Below the pieces are notes generated by a model. That model was not told the origin of the DNA. It saw only the letters and a program-made list of their open reading frames with translations, and did no database searches. A stretch of 64,000 nt of DNA. Origin: Legionella beliardensis (GTDB lineage Bacteria > Pseudomonadota > Gammaproteobacteria > Legionellales > Legionellaceae). The stretch lies in NCBI RefSeq assembly GCF_900452395.1, contig NZ_UGNV01000001.1, forward strand, positions 645,501 through 709,500, written 5' to 3'. Both the position numbers and the translations under genes were made by a program. Positions 38,743-49,455 of the stretch are shown in pieces (position 1 is the stretch's first letter; each line of letters begins with the position of its first letter).

Positions 38743-40818
38743 TTAACTTTGTAAAAATTGCTCGAATTCGCCTAGCCAGCGCTCTGCAATTAGGCGAGCT
38801 TTCTCTGGATCATGATTGATTAAATGATTACTGCAATTCGATACTTGAGGCAGCAATGCATGATCGCGATGAAGGTTGGCAATTTTAAATTGGCGATATC
38901 CTGTTTGTTTGGTGCCTAAAAATTCGCCGGCACCCCGCAATTGTAAATCTTTTTCAGCGATGACAAAGCCATCTGACGTAGCGCGCATAATTTGTAAGCG
39001 CTCAGCGCCAAGTTCTGATAGGGGCGATTGATAAAGGAGTAAGCAATAAGATTGATTATTGCCTCTGCCGACGCGGCCTCGTAGTTGGTGAAGTTGCGAA
39101 AGGCCTAAGCGCTCTGCATTTTCAATAATCATTAAACTTGCATTCGGCACATCCACACCAACTTCAATAACTGTGGTTGCCACTAATAAATTTAATTCCC
39201 CTTCTTTAAACGCGCCCATGACAGCTTCTTTCTCAAGGGCTTTCATTTTGCCATGGACTAAGCCTACACGTACATCAGGCAATTGCTCTTGTAGTGTTTT
39301 AGCAGTTAGGCTAGCTGCAGTACATTGCAGTTTCTCAGACTCTTCGATAAGCGTGCAGACCCAATAAGCCTGCATTCCTTTAGCAATTGCTGTTTGCAAG
39401 CGCTCTATAATTTGATCACGTTTGGCTTGATTAACGACTGCCGTATGCACGGGAACGCGGCCTGGAGGTAAGGTGTCAATGATAGAAATATCTAGGTGAG
39501 CAAATTGTGTCATTGCCAGTGTTCTTGGAATAGGTGTTGCTGTCATTAATAATTGATGAGGAATGCATTGATCGTATTGGCCTTTTTGCTGCAAGAGTAG
39601 CCGTTGTTCTACGCCAAAGCGGTGTTGCTCATCAATAATAATTAACCCTAAGCGACTAAATTCAACACCTTCTTGAAATAAGGCATGGGTACCTATTACC
39701 AGTTGACAGTCGTGGGCTACTAATTGCCCTAAGATTTCTCGCCTCTCTTTTAGCTTCATTTTTCCACTTAGGCGGGCACATTTAATGCCTAGTGGTGCAA
39801 ACCATTTTTGTAAATTAAGGGCATGTTGCTCACTTAATAAATCTGTAGGCGCCATTAGGGCAACTTGATAACCTTGCCCAATCGCTTGTAAAGCAGCTAA
39901 GGCTGCGACTGTTGTTTTCCCACAACCAACATCGCCCTGAATTAACCGCAGCATCGGTTTATCTTTTACTAAATCTTGGCTAATTTCTTGGCTGACACGC
40001 AGTTGAGCTTCGGTAAGTTTAAAGGGGAGTTGGCTAATAAATTGGTTAATTAATGCTTCATCTAATAATAAAGAGGGTGCATAAAACTGACTGCGATATT
40101 GTCTGGCAAATTGCATGCTTAGGCGCTGCGCAAGTAATTCATCAAAAATCATGCGCTGTAACGCAGGATGAGTTCCTTCTTCAAGGGTATTCATTGTGGT
40201 ATCGGGTGAGGGATTATGAAGAAAAGTAATGGCTTTAGCTAAAGAAGGAAAAGTATAAGCTTGCAATTGCTCATGCGACATCCATTCTAACTGTTCTAGG
40301 TCTAATTGGTATTCTGTTAAGGTTAGCTTAATTAATTGCCGCAATCGACTTTGCGTTAATCCTTCAGTGGTTGGGTAAATAGGCGTTAGTGTTTCATCAA
40401 CTGTAATATCTTGTTCATTGGCTAAAATTCGATATTCGGGATGAATCATTGCAAATTGATTAGCAAATTCGCGTACTTCACCAAAAGCACGTAACCATGT
40501 ATTCGTTTTAAGAGTATGTAATTGTTGCTTATTAAAATGAAAAAAGCGTAGCCTTAAGAGTCCACTTGTTTTATCCTGGACATAACAATCAAGCATCGTT
40601 CGTTTGCCATATTTAACTTCAATTTTGCAAATTTGTCCGACGATAACACAGTATTCATTGGGACGTAGGTCTTGAATAGGGGTAATGCGTGTTCTATCTT
40701 GATAACGATAGGGAAGATGAAAGATAAGATCGCCAATCGTTTTAATACCGCATCGACTAAGCTTATCGACTAATGCAGGCCCGACGCCCGGTAATATTTC
40801 ACAAGATTGAGACAGCAC
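38743..40818 (-). CDS. recG: ATP-dependent DNA helicase RecG
   Basis: RecG remodels stalled forks and Holliday junctions. The 691-residue protein has the N-terminal wedge/OB domain (YRYQDRTRITPIQDL) and a superfamily 2 helicase core: Walker A GDVGCGKTTVAAL, motif II IIDEQHRFG, motif III LLMTATPIPRTLAMT, and motif VI QLRGRVGRG. Full length for the family. It is divergent from the AI-2E permease, 87 bp away. Confidence 0.97.
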   Translation of the reverse strand: MLSQSCEILPGVGPALVDKLSRCGIKTIGDLIFHLPYRYQDRTRITPIQDLRPNEYCVIVGQICKIEVKYGKRTMLDCYVQDKTSGLLRLRFFHFNKQQLHTLKTNTWLRAFGEVREFANQFAMIHPEYRILANEQDITVDETLTPIYPTTEGLTQSRLRQLIKLTLTEYQLDLEQLEWMSHEQLQAYTFPSLAKAITFLHNPSPDTTMNTLEEGTHPALQRMIFDELLAQRLSMQFARQYRSQFYAPSLLLDEALINQFISQLPFKLTEAQLRVSQEISQDLVKDKPMLRLIQGDVGCGKTTVAALAALQAIGQGYQVALMAPTDLLSEQHALNLQKWFAPLGIKCARLSGKMKLKERREILGQLVAHDCQLVIGTHALFQEGVEFSRLGLIIIDEQHRFGVEQRLLLQQKGQYDQCIPHQLLMTATPIPRTLAMTQFAHLDISIIDTLPPGRVPVHTAVVNQAKRDQIIERLQTAIAKGMQAYWVCTLIEESEKLQCTAASLTAKTLQEQLPDVRVGLVHGKMKALEKEAVMGAFKEGELNLLVATTVIEVGVDVPNASLMIIENAERLGLSQLHQLRGRVGRGNNQSYCLLLYQSPLSELGAERLQIMRATSDGFVIAEKDLQLRGAGEFLGTKQTGYRQFKIANLHRDHALLPQVSNCSNHLINHDPEKARLIAERWLGEFEQFLQS

Positions 40819-40905
40819 GTTATGATAATTAAGATAAAAGAAAGAATAATAGCAGGAAATGGGGCAAGTGTTGAATTGGAAAGTGAAAATTAGGGGAGTT
40901 AGGGG

Positions 40906-41970
40906 ATGAATCGTACTGTTACCTTTGCTGCAGGTACTGTTTTAGTCTGTTTGATTGGATTTTTATTAATTGTCGGCAGCGGTTTACTTATCCCACTTGT
41001 TTTAGCCATTTTTATTTGGAACTTACTCAATACAATTAATGTGTCGATGCAGCATATTCCTGTGTTCGGCGTGCGCTTACCAAGCTGGCTTAGGATGGTA
41101 CTGTCTCTACTAGTAGTTACTTTACTAGTGATGATTTTAGTCAACATTATTTCTAATAATGTCATAGAAGTAATTGATGCAGCTCCCCGCTATCAAGAAA
41201 ATTTAATGGGAATTTTTAAAGGTATCGATGATTTTTTTCATATTAAAATGTTAGCTCGCTTTGATAGTTTTATTAAAAATCTTAGCGTGCAAAATTTATT
41301 AGTTGGTGTCTATTCTGTCTTTACTACCGTGACAGGCTCAGCTGTTCTTATTACGTTATATGTTGTTTTCTTATTTGTTGAGCAACATTTTTTGAGGCAA
41401 AAAATGGATGCGCTTTTTCCACAAACGGAACATCGGGAAATTGTAGATAATATTATTAATCATATCGTACACGATACCCAGACTTACTTAGGTATAAAAA
41501 CCCTTCTAAGTGTGATAACAGCACTTACCAGTTGGGTATTAATGAAAATAGTTGGTTTAGATTTTGCGGAGTTTTGGGCACTGCTTATTTTTTTCTTAAA
41601 TTTTATTCCTAATATTGGCGCTATTATTGCCACCGTTTTTCCCGCTCTATTAGCGATGATCCAATTTGATAACTGGTTGCCCTTTTTAATTATTTCCATA
41701 GGGTTTGTATTTATTCATTTTATTATTGGCAATTACCTTGAACCAAAGTATTTAGGGAAGTCTTTAAATTTAAGCCCTCTGATTATTTTATTTTCATTAG
41801 CACTCTGGGGAGCAATCTGGGGTGTATTAGGGATGTTTCTGGCTGTACCAATTACGGTCATGATGATGATTGTCTTTGCTCATTTTGATAAAACGAGACC
41901 GATTGCGATTATCTTATCGCAAGATGGTTACATTAGAAAAGCCTATGAGAAATTGCCAGTTGAGGAGTAG
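40906..41970 (+). CDS. AI-2E family permease
   Basis: This is a 354-residue inner-membrane protein of the PerM/YdiK/TqsA family. It has about seven or eight hydrophobic segments and the family block FWALLIFFLNFIPNIGAIIA (ending in IPNIG) followed by NYLEPKYLGKSLNLSPL. Members export small solutes, AI-2 or sodium; the substrate here cannot be read from sequence. The start follows AGGGG. Confidence 0.9.
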   Translation: MNRTVTFAAGTVLVCLIGFLLIVGSGLLIPLVLAIFIWNLLNTINVSMQHIPVFGVRLPSWLRMVLSLLVVTLLVMILVNIISNNVIEVIDAAPRYQENLMGIFKGIDDFFHIKMLARFDSFIKNLSVQNLLVGVYSVFTTVTGSAVLITLYVVFLFVEQHFLRQKMDALFPQTEHREIVDNIINHIVHDTQTYLGIKTLLSVITALTSWVLMKIVGLDFAEFWALLIFFLNFIPNIGAIIATVFPALLAMIQFDNWLPFLIISIGFVFIHFIIGNYLEPKYLGKSLNLSPLIILFSLALWGAIWGVLGMFLAVPITVMMMIVFAHFDKTRPIAIILSQDGYIRKAYEKLPVEE

Positions 41971-42082
41971 AAAATACAAATCTTTACCTAAAATAGTAAT
42001 GAGCAATTAGATTAATTAGTAAAGCTTTGCTTCTGGCATGAAAAAGCGCATAATAGTTGCCTTTTGATAAACGAAAAATCTA

Positions 42083-43843
42083 ATGAAGTACATTGTCGAA
42101 CAGTTATTGACAGATGCGCTCGCTAAGCTTAAAGCGCAAAATATCCTTCCTACCGATCTGGCTATCGATATTAAGGTTGATCGTACTAAAGAGATTAGTC
42201 ATGGTGATTTTGCTACCAATTTAGCTTTATTATTAGCAAAACCTTGCCAAAAATCCCCAAGACAGATCGCTGATTTGATTATTAATACAGTTGCTCCCCA
42301 TCCGTCGGTTGAGCGCATAGAAATTGCAGGTCCCGGATTTATTAACTTTTTTCTACGCAATGACACGTTATTAGAAATAATTGCTCACATCTTAAAAGAG
42401 CAAGACCGATTTGGCTGCTCTAATCTTGGCCAAAATAAAAAAATTATTCTTGAATTTGTGTCGGCAAACCCAACTGGCCCACTACATGTTGGTCATGGCC
42501 GTGGCGCGGCTTTCGGAGCGACCTTAGCTAATATCTTAAAAGCGGCAGGCTACCATGTTAGTTGCGAATATTATGTCAATGATGCTGGCCGACAAATGGA
42601 TATTTTGGCTGCCAGCGTATGGCTTCGGTATGTGGCGTTAACAGGCGAGGACATTGTATTTCCTACTAATGCTTATCGCGGTAGCTATGTGCAAGATATT
42701 GCCAAAGACTTTCTCCATAACCATGATCGCCAATACAGTTATCCGTGGTCAGTGATTAGCCAAGAGTTACCGCCTGATGAGCCGCAGGGTGGCGATAAAG
42801 AAATTTATATTGATGCCATCATCGCACGAATGAAATCATTATTAGGTATTTCAGGTTTTAACTTATTTCACAAGCAGGCGCTTGATTGTGTCCTTGCTGA
42901 TATTAAAGATGATTTAGATGAGTTCGGTGTGCATTTTGATTGTTGGTTTTCTGAGCGCTCATTGCTAGAGGGTAAAGCAATTGAAAAAGGAATTAATACT
43001 CTAAAGCAGTCAGATCATACCTATGAAGATGAGGGCGCTTTATGGTTTAAAGCACGTGAGTTTGGTGATGAAAAAGACCGAGTACTAATTCGAGCCAATG
43101 GACAAACAACCTACTTTGCGTCAGATGTTGCTTATCACTGGGACAAATATAATCGAGGCTTTGACCGGGTGATTGATATTTTTGGCGCTGATCATCACGG
43201 CTATGTTACCCGAGTACGTGCTGCTGTGACGGCATTAGGCCATGATGAGCAGGCGTTAGATGTTATGTTGGTGCAGTTTGCTATTTTATATCGTGGTGGC
43301 GAACGCATGCAAATGTCTACCCGTAGCGGCTCATTTGTAACATTAAGGGAGTTGCGCGAAGAAGTTGGTAATGATGCAGCGCGCTTTTTTTATGTGATGC
43401 GCAAACCAGAACAACACATGGATTTTGATCTTGATTTAGCGAAGTCGAAATCCAATGAAAATCCAGTTTATTACATTCAATATGCTCATGCACGCATCTG
43501 CAGTGTTTTTCGTCAGTTACAAGAAAGAGGGCATACTTTTAATATGGAGCAAGGATTACAAGGTGTTAATCAATTGGCTGAGCCTGCTGAAATCGCGTTA
43601 TTAACTCTTTTAAGTCGTTACCCAGAAACCATTAACTTAGCAGCGTCTAATTGCGAACCTCATCAATTAGCTTATTATTTACGAGAACTAGCTAATGGTT
43701 TACATAGCTATTACAATGCAATAATTTTATTATGTGACGATGAATCAATACGTAACGCCCGCCTGTGCTTACTTAGTGCGGTACGGCAGGTGTTAAGAAA
43801 TGGATTACAATTATTAGGTGTTTCAACCCCTGAGAGCATGTGA
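42083..43843 (+). CDS. argS: Arginyl-tRNA synthetase
   Basis: ArgRS is a class I synthetase. It has 586 residues: an N-terminal Add-1 domain, the HIGH box as [14 protein letters not shown], and MQMSTRSG at the KMSKS position. The C-terminal DALR anticodon-binding domain ends [10 protein letters not shown]. Its TGA overlaps the next ATG (TGATG), so the SPOR gene is translationally coupled, as argS-ftsN-like pairs are in many gammaproteobacteria. Confidence 0.97.
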   Translation: MKYIVEQLLTDALAKLKAQNILPTDLAIDIKVDRTKEISHGDFATNLALLLAKPCQKSPRQIADLIINTVAPHPSVERIEIAGPGFINFFLRNDTLLEIIAHILKEQDRFGCSNLGQNKKIILEFVSANPTGPLHVGHGRGAAFGATLANILKAAGYHVSCEYYVNDAGRQMDILAASVWLRYVALTGEDIVFPTNAYRGSYVQDIAKDFLHNHDRQYSYPWSVISQELPPDEPQGGDKEIYIDAIIARMKSLLGISGFNLFHKQALDCVLADIKDDLDEFGVHFDCWFSERSLLEGKAIEKGINTLKQSDHTYEDEGALWFKAREFGDEKDRVLIRANGQTTYFASDVAYHWDKYNRGFDRVIDIFGADHHGYVTRVRAAVTALGHDEQALDVMLVQFAILYRGGERMQMSTRSGSFVTLRELREEVGNDAARFFYVMRKPEQHMDFDLDLAKSKSNENPVYYIQYAHARICSVFRQLQERGHTFNMEQGLQGVNQLAEPAEIALLTLLSRYPETINLAASNCEPHQLAYYLRELANGLHSYYNAIILLCDDESIRNARLCLLSAVRQVLRNGLQLLGVSTPESM

Positions 43844-44589
43844 TGGCAAAGGATTATGTTAGAAAAAGACATGTTAGGCAGCGCAGTAATGTGCCTAAAC
43901 AATTAGTGATGCTGCTGACTTCTTTTTTATGCGGTTATTTAACTGCAACCGTATTTGATTTTACAAGCTTAACCACGTGGGTTAATAAAAATGTTTTAAA
44001 TAGTGACAAGCCTTCTGAAGTAAAAAAAGTAGTAAAACACCAGTCTGTTAAGCCAAAATTTGAATTTTACACACTTTTAGCGAAAGATAACTCGCCACCC
44101 ATGCCAAGTAATCGTGTCATGGCAAATAGTAAGTCTTCTCGTCAAACGGTGTCATCGCCCTTATCTTCAACTAATTTAGCGACGCAAGGGGCTGCTGTAC
44201 AAGGGGCTACGACGGCTCAACCCACTTTGCCGCAACCTGCATTTAATCAGCGAGGTGCTAGTTCGTTAGCCCAGGCAACTACCCAGCAAAGCCGACAGCT
44301 GCTCAATTCAGTTGATAATAAACCGATAATGCCGACTAATCGCCATGCGAAAGAGGCATTTTTAATTCAAATTGCTGCTTTTAATAAGCGTCAAGATGCG
44401 GAACACTTAAAAGCTTCTTTAGTATTGCGTGGTTTTGATGTTGCGATCTCTCCTTTTTTAAAAGAGAACATCAATTGGTATCGAGTAGTGGTTGGGCCTT
44501 TCCCATCCCGGGCTGAAGCAGAAAAAGCACAGCTTGCTGTGGCAAGGAGTGAACGTATGAAAGGCATGATTCGCAAAATTGATGTCTAG
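43843..44589 (+). CDS. SPOR-domain protein, FtsN-like
   Basis: The protein has 248 residues: a short basic cytoplasmic tail, one membrane helix (LVMLLTSFLCGYLTATVF), a long Ser/Gln/Ala-rich periplasmic linker, and a C-terminal SPOR domain (AFLIQIAAFNKRQDAEHLKASL, WYRVVVGPFPSRAEAEKAQ). This is FtsN topology: SPOR domains bind denuded septal glycan. The role in division is inferred. A GTG three bases upstream is in frame, but ATG is preferred. Confidence 0.87.
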   Translation: MAKDYVRKRHVRQRSNVPKQLVMLLTSFLCGYLTATVFDFTSLTTWVNKNVLNSDKPSEVKKVVKHQSVKPKFEFYTLLAKDNSPPMPSNRVMANSKSSRQTVSSPLSSTNLATQGAAVQGATTAQPTLPQPAFNQRGASSLAQATTQQSRQLLNSVDNKPIMPTNRHAKEAFLIQIAAFNKRQDAEHLKASLVLRGFDVAISPFLKENINWYRVVVGPFPSRAEAEKAQLAVARSERMKGMIRKIDV

Positions 44590-44749
44590 TAACCCCTTGC
44601 TAATCCACGGACATTGCTTTCTATCATTTGGTAAGTCATTTCATTAAATCTAGGCTGAACAGATAAAGCAAGTAGCGGCGCTTCTTTTCGGTGGTAATTA
44701 TATACGAAGTATTTTAAAGTAGAGCGTTTTCTATTTGGTTATTTTTCCT

Positions 44750-47620
44750 ATGAAAAAAAAGATTATCTTTCAAGATTCTTTTCTTGTTTCTGGCATTATG
44801 TGTCCTGAAAATTGTGGCAGTACCATTGAAACCCTTCTTCATTCGTGTATTGATGAGTGTATTGAAACAAAACTCCTTCCTGCCGATGCCAAGCTTATTA
44901 TTTACTCTGAGCCTAGCGTTTTAGGTACTCACTACTACACAATCACTATTCAGAGTGAGGCAGATAATTTTTTTAAAGCAGACAATTTTCACACCATTTT
45001 GTCAGCCAAGATTAAAGAAGACATCGCATTTGAAGTCATTGATAATCCAAAAGAGCAGCAAAATAATCTACACAATAAGACTAATTGGATAAATATATTA
45101 ATCAACCTTATTGCTCTGGGGGCGGTTACTACTCTGGCTCTTATTTTCCCACCTTCAATTTTATTGACGGTTGGTTTGACGGCATTTTCTTTTTTAACCA
45201 CCGCATTTACCGCACGCGACTATTTGATTAACTTTTTTCGTAATTTACGTACTAAAAACGTAGTTAATATGTCGACTACCATTAGCCTTGGTTGGTTTTT
45301 ATCATTAGCACATACACTCTTTCACAGTATAAGTATGCCTTTAGCCAGCAGTTTTTCCATGATCTTTATGAATTTTATGATGCCAATTATGTTAATAACG
45401 TGCATCAATGGTATGGATGAACTTAAACGCCTGATTTTTGAAAAATCTAAAAAAATACAATTAAAGGGGATAAAAACCTTATTCCCACAAATGGCTGAAA
45501 AATACCGCTGTTACCAATTATCAGAAATGGATGAATTAGCGCTTCAATCTCATATGAATGTCATCCTTAACCAGCAAAGTCAAATTGTTTCTGAGGCTGT
45601 TCCTTTAAATGAGGGAGATGATGACAAGGCATCGTTCATTCAAAAAATATTAACCACAGCAGAAACAAGAGAAGAACAGAAAAAATTATTAACAAAAGGC
45701 ATGATTATTGAGGTTAAGCCGGGCGAGTGCTTTCCGGTGGATTGTATTTTAATTCAGGGCAACACAATTATTGATGCTTCCCTTTTAACAGGGGAGCCGC
45801 AACAAAGCAAGCAGCTGTGGCAGAACATTCCTGCAGGTGCAGTTAATCTTGGCCAAGCAGTCACCGTATATGCGACCAAGGCTGCTTATAATAGCACAGT
45901 TAATAATTTGCTACTTCGTGCAAACCGCGCTAGAAATACGTCTACCCCAGCCGCAGTACCTCAATTTGCCTACCTCTATACTGCTTTAATTATTATTGGT
46001 CTTATCGGGGCTATAGTCACGCCTGCTGCCTTTGGTTTGCTACCCTTCATTCTACCAAACGTCATTGGCTTCTTGTTTTCATTATGCCCATGCACTATTA
46101 CGATTGCTCATCAACTACCAAGCTTACTCAGCATATTTTACCGCAGTAAAAAAGGAATTCATTTGCGTGATGAAAGTTTATTAAGTACGCAATCAGATGA
46201 AATACATACGATTGTATTTGATAAAACAGGAACGTTAACTACAGGCAACTCAGTCGTTGAATCTTCTGATATTCCTATAAATTCGCCACTGTGGCAAAGA
46301 ATTTATTTATTAGAAAAAGCCTATGGTAGAGAGCATCCTTTGGCAAAAGCAATTAAAAAGCATTATGAAGTAAATGCAACAGGGCAAGTCCTTTTTGATG
46401 AAATTAAAGACTGCAAAATAGATGAGAAAAATCGTGGGTTCACGGCACGTGTACAAGAAAAAGTAATTCAGATAGGGAGTGCTGCCTATCTAAAAAATAA
46501 TAACATTCTACTTCCAGAAATTAATAACTCAAAAATTGAACAAGGTTTTTCAGCGGTTTATGTCGCCGAAGATGGTGTCTATAAAGGGGTTATTTATATT
46601 AAACATGAGGTAAGAAAAGGTATTGTAGAAGCACTTGCCCGCTTAAAGAGCGAGGGCAAGAAAATAATTATGTTAACAGGCGATAATTACCTATCAGCTA
46701 TAGGATTTAATAAGCAGATTAATTCTGTTTTTGCCGAAGAGGATATACACGCAGGTCAAACACCAAAAGACAAAGAATTATTTTTAACTAATCTTATAAA
46801 TACGCCTGGCATTAATCCAAAAGGAGTCTGTTTTGTCGGTGATGGCTTAAATGATGCACCTTGTTGTCGCGTTGCACCATTAAGTTGTGCGATGGAGTCA
46901 AGTGATAAAACAGCCTTTTTTACGGACATCTGTTTAAATGGCTCATTAGATTATTTATTTAAACATAATCAATTAAATCGTTCTCTAAAGCAAAATATCG
47001 CTCAAAATCAAGGCATTTTAATTTATAGTACCCTTGCTTTTTTAGCGTTTATTATTAGTTTTTCTATAGCTGGTATCGCTGTTTCCCCATTAATTCCTAT
47101 GGGTATCATGCTATCAACAACGCTTTTTGTTTTATTTAATTCTTATCGAACCCAGCTTGTTATTGACAATACGCTTGATGACGCTGTTTCATGGCCTAAA
47201 AAACTCTTGGGCTCGAATTTATCAATCGGTTTATTACTAGGTGCAAGTACCTTGCTTATTTGCAGCGTTTTAGCCGCCACTATTGCCACAGGTGGCTTGG
47301 CATTACCAATGATTGCATTTACCACCGCTGTTGCCGCGTTTAGTAGTGTGTGCACGTTATCTGCAATTGGCTTATTAAGTACTTTCGCTATATTATTTGC
47401 AACTTCTTTGTTGTCTGAACAAGGTCACTCAGTAACTAACGATGAGCCTAGTTTAACCAGTAAAGAAGACTTAAGTGCTCAGGCCTTAATAACTGATAGA
47501 CCTGTGATTAGTGAAGAGCTAAATCATAGAAGCTTCATTTTTGACAAGTGTGTTAAAAACAATATTAACCAAAGGCCAGACATTGCTGAAGAAATCGTGT
47601 CGAATGGCTTTGTGGTCTAA
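44750..47620 (+). CDS. Divergent P1B-type (copper-class) cation ATPase
   Basis: Counted from the ATG at 44750 (956 residues), motifs are CPC at 446-448 (transmembrane metal site), TGEP 347-350, DKTGT 491-495 (phosphorylated Asp), GREHP 526-530, TGDN 643-646 and GDGLND 697-702. These make it a monovalent copper/silver-type pump. It is unusual: the N-terminal HMA-like domain has GIMCPENC (CxxxC, not CxxC), an insertion of about 80 residues lies before the actuator TGE, the GDGLND motif continues PCCRVAP in place of the usual PALA, and extra hydrophobic segments follow the usual last helix pair. The TTG at 44735 gives five more residues. No copper chaperone or regulator is nearby. Confidence 0.85.
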   Translation: MKKKIIFQDSFLVSGIMCPENCGSTIETLLHSCIDECIETKLLPADAKLIIYSEPSVLGTHYYTITIQSEADNFFKADNFHTILSAKIKEDIAFEVIDNPKEQQNNLHNKTNWINILINLIALGAVTTLALIFPPSILLTVGLTAFSFLTTAFTARDYLINFFRNLRTKNVVNMSTTISLGWFLSLAHTLFHSISMPLASSFSMIFMNFMMPIMLITCINGMDELKRLIFEKSKKIQLKGIKTLFPQMAEKYRCYQLSEMDELALQSHMNVILNQQSQIVSEAVPLNEGDDDKASFIQKILTTAETREEQKKLLTKGMIIEVKPGECFPVDCILIQGNTIIDASLLTGEPQQSKQLWQNIPAGAVNLGQAVTVYATKAAYNSTVNNLLLRANRARNTSTPAAVPQFAYLYTALIIIGLIGAIVTPAAFGLLPFILPNVIGFLFSLCPCTITIAHQLPSLLSIFYRSKKGIHLRDESLLSTQSDEIHTIVFDKTGTLTTGNSVVESSDIPINSPLWQRIYLLEKAYGREHPLAKAIKKHYEVNATGQVLFDEIKDCKIDEKNRGFTARVQEKVIQIGSAAYLKNNNILLPEINNSKIEQGFSAVYVAEDGVYKGVIYIKHEVRKGIVEALARLKSEGKKIIMLTGDNYLSAIGFNKQINSVFAEEDIHAGQTPKDKELFLTNLINTPGINPKGVCFVGDGLNDAPCCRVAPLSCAMESSDKTAFFTDICLNGSLDYLFKHNQLNRSLKQNIAQNQGILIYSTLAFLAFIISFSIAGIAVSPLIPMGIMLSTTLFVLFNSYRTQLVIDNTLDDAVSWPKKLLGSNLSIGLLLGASTLLICSVLAATIATGGLALPMIAFTTAVAAFSSVCTLSAIGLLSTFAILFATSLLSEQGHSVTNDEPSLTSKEDLSAQALITDRPVISEELNHRSFIFDKCVKNNINQRPDIAEEIVSNGFVV

Positions 47621-47674
47621 CTATTCAATTATATTTTAAATAGGTTAATTAGGGATTACCCGTAAATTAGAAGC

Positions 47675-48013
47675 TTAGCGGGTAACACATACTCGTACAT
47701 CGTTGGCGTTTTTAATAGCATGTGGCTTACTAACACTAACACTCACCTGGCTTAGATTAAATTCTTTTTTAATTAACTGGGCGACACTATCTGCAATTGT
47801 TTCAATTAAATTAAATGAATTAGATTCAATGAAGGTGGTCACTAGCTCTGCTAATTTAGAATAATCGATTGTTTTATTAAGATCATCGGCGCAATCAGTA
47901 AAATCAGATGGGATAGAAATATTTAATAATAAACGCTGTATAATGCGTTTTTCCCAATTATGTACACCAACTTTTGTGGCAACGGTCAGGCCTGAGATTT
48001 CAATATGATCCAT
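47675..48013 (-). CDS. folB: Dihydroneopterin aldolase
   Basis: FolB cleaves dihydroneopterin in folate synthesis. The 112-residue protein has the family features: MDHIEISGLTVATKVGVHNWEK, with Glu of the VGVHxxE motif, TIDYSKLAELV, LIETIADSVAQLI, and the C-terminal SVSKPHAIKNANDV with the catalytic Lys. The ATG at 48013 is preferred over the in-frame 48043. Confidence 0.93.
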   Translation of the reverse strand: MDHIEISGLTVATKVGVHNWEKRIIQRLLLNISIPSDFTDCADDLNKTIDYSKLAELVTTFIESNSFNLIETIADSVAQLIKKEFNLSQVSVSVSKPHAIKNANDVRVCVTR

Positions 48014-48186
48014 TTCATCTATCCGCTTAAAAAAAATTAGCATAGCAATTCATTATCGCTAGAGCAATAAAGAACAATTAACTTTTTTAATGGAATAATA
48101 ATTTATGGTATAAGACACATTATCAAAATAATATTATTGAGCTCTCTTAAACTGCTGAGTTAAGTAATAAAAGAGAAGGTTAAAAT

Positions 48187-49455
48187 ATGTTTAGCAAAGT
48201 TAATTTACCGCTCATGCAGAAGAAGTCAGTGAGCGAACAAATATCTAATATTTGTGATCCCATTAGTCTTGTTATCCCTAATGATCCTGTATTTATTTAT
48301 TACGGTGAGCACCTTCCTAATGTGCGTATATTTTCTAAACAAACATTAATAAGTTTACAACATCTACTAAAAACAAGCCGTCATTTATATACACAAGGGC
48401 TGGAAGATAAGTCATTTATTAAATTAGCGCTAGCCCAGCATACACCTCGTAATGAAGAAGAGGCAGTTTATAAGGAGCTCCTACTCTTAATGGTAGAAAA
48501 AAATCTTAACGGTATGAGCCTTACCACGGTCTGTCAACGGTTGGATGTTACTCTTTTTTTATTAATCAATCTGCCCCTCAATTTATCTATTACTCTCCAG
48601 CCAATTAACTGGTTTAGTGAATTTAATTTCATTCGTAATTACATTGTTCGTATTCATGAAATAGTACGTAATCGGCAAAGGTATGAAGGCAATACTGCAA
48701 CTATTGAGCATCATCCTATTAGCGCCTTCTTAGAAGAGCTTATTCTGTTACAAACAGGAATCATAGAAGAAAATAGAAAAAAATTACTCTCTACTAAGGG
48801 AGAAATATTAAGCTTAAATCAAATTCTTTGCCCCTATACACGCTATGTGATTGATGTAGAAAAAACACTAGCAACGATTAACCAAGCTAATCTTTTTTTA
48901 AAATTAGTTGTAGCATTAGCAATGCTTACTGATCTTAAAGACGCAGAAATTGATAGCTTTTTACAGGCACAACCTCCCAATTATTTGCAAAATGCTTATA
49001 AGGAGTTAAAAGACTATATTGAGAACCAGCCTAATGTTTTTACTTTACAGCAACAAAAATTTTTAGCTGACATGGGTATACTAGACATTATCAAACAAAC
49101 TCGCCTAACTGTTCTTAACAAGCGGTATCAGCATTTATGGAATGAGGCAAATAGCTTTAAAGACAATACACTAGCTATACTTAATGATTATTCTAAACTA
49201 ACTTACCCTTCTCCTCAGTTCCAGCTATTTATTACTGGCCATTGGGCTAGGCATCATCATGTTATAGTAAAAAAGGCAATTGAGCAGATTGAAGAAGGTA
49301 TAGCCCTTGAACATGTTCTTGCTAATTTAAGAGCACATGCTAGGTGCCATCCAGGTTTTGATCCTAAAGGTTCATTGGCTAGACGATTAGAATTTATTGA
49401 CTTACATTCAATAGAGCCACTAAATACAGACACTAATTGTTCTATTCGCCCTTAG
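48187..49455 (+). CDS. Hypothetical protein, 422 residues, effector-like
   Basis: I do not recognise this protein. It is mostly helical, soluble and without signal peptide. The C-terminal ~70 residues (ITGHWARHHHVIVKKAIEQI, then LANLRAHARCHPGFDPKGSLARRLEFID) form a distinctive His/Arg-rich block that may be a separate small domain. From memory it resembles C-terminal modules of some Legionella effectors; this is unverified. GAGAAGG precedes the ATG. A palindromic repeat follows directly. Confidence 0.65.
   Translation: MFSKVNLPLMQKKSVSEQISNICDPISLVIPNDPVFIYYGEHLPNVRIFSKQTLISLQHLLKTSRHLYTQGLEDKSFIKLALAQHTPRNEEEAVYKELLLLMVEKNLNGMSLTTVCQRLDVTLFLLINLPLNLSITLQPINWFSEFNFIRNYIVRIHEIVRNRQRYEGNTATIEHHPISAFLEELILLQTGIIEENRKKLLSTKGEILSLNQILCPYTRYVIDVEKTLATINQANLFLKLVVALAMLTDLKDAEIDSFLQAQPPNYLQNAYKELKDYIENQPNVFTLQQQKFLADMGILDIIKQTRLTVLNKRYQHLWNEANSFKDNTLAILNDYSKLTYPSPQFQLFITGHWARHHHVIVKKAIEQIEEGIALEHVLANLRAHARCHPGFDPKGSLARRLEFIDLHSIEPLNTDTNCSIRP

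Noticed and set aside
44735-44749. TTG start adding five residues to the P-type ATPase
   Set aside because: No ribosome site precedes it; the ATG at 44750 is the simpler choice, although that one is weak too.
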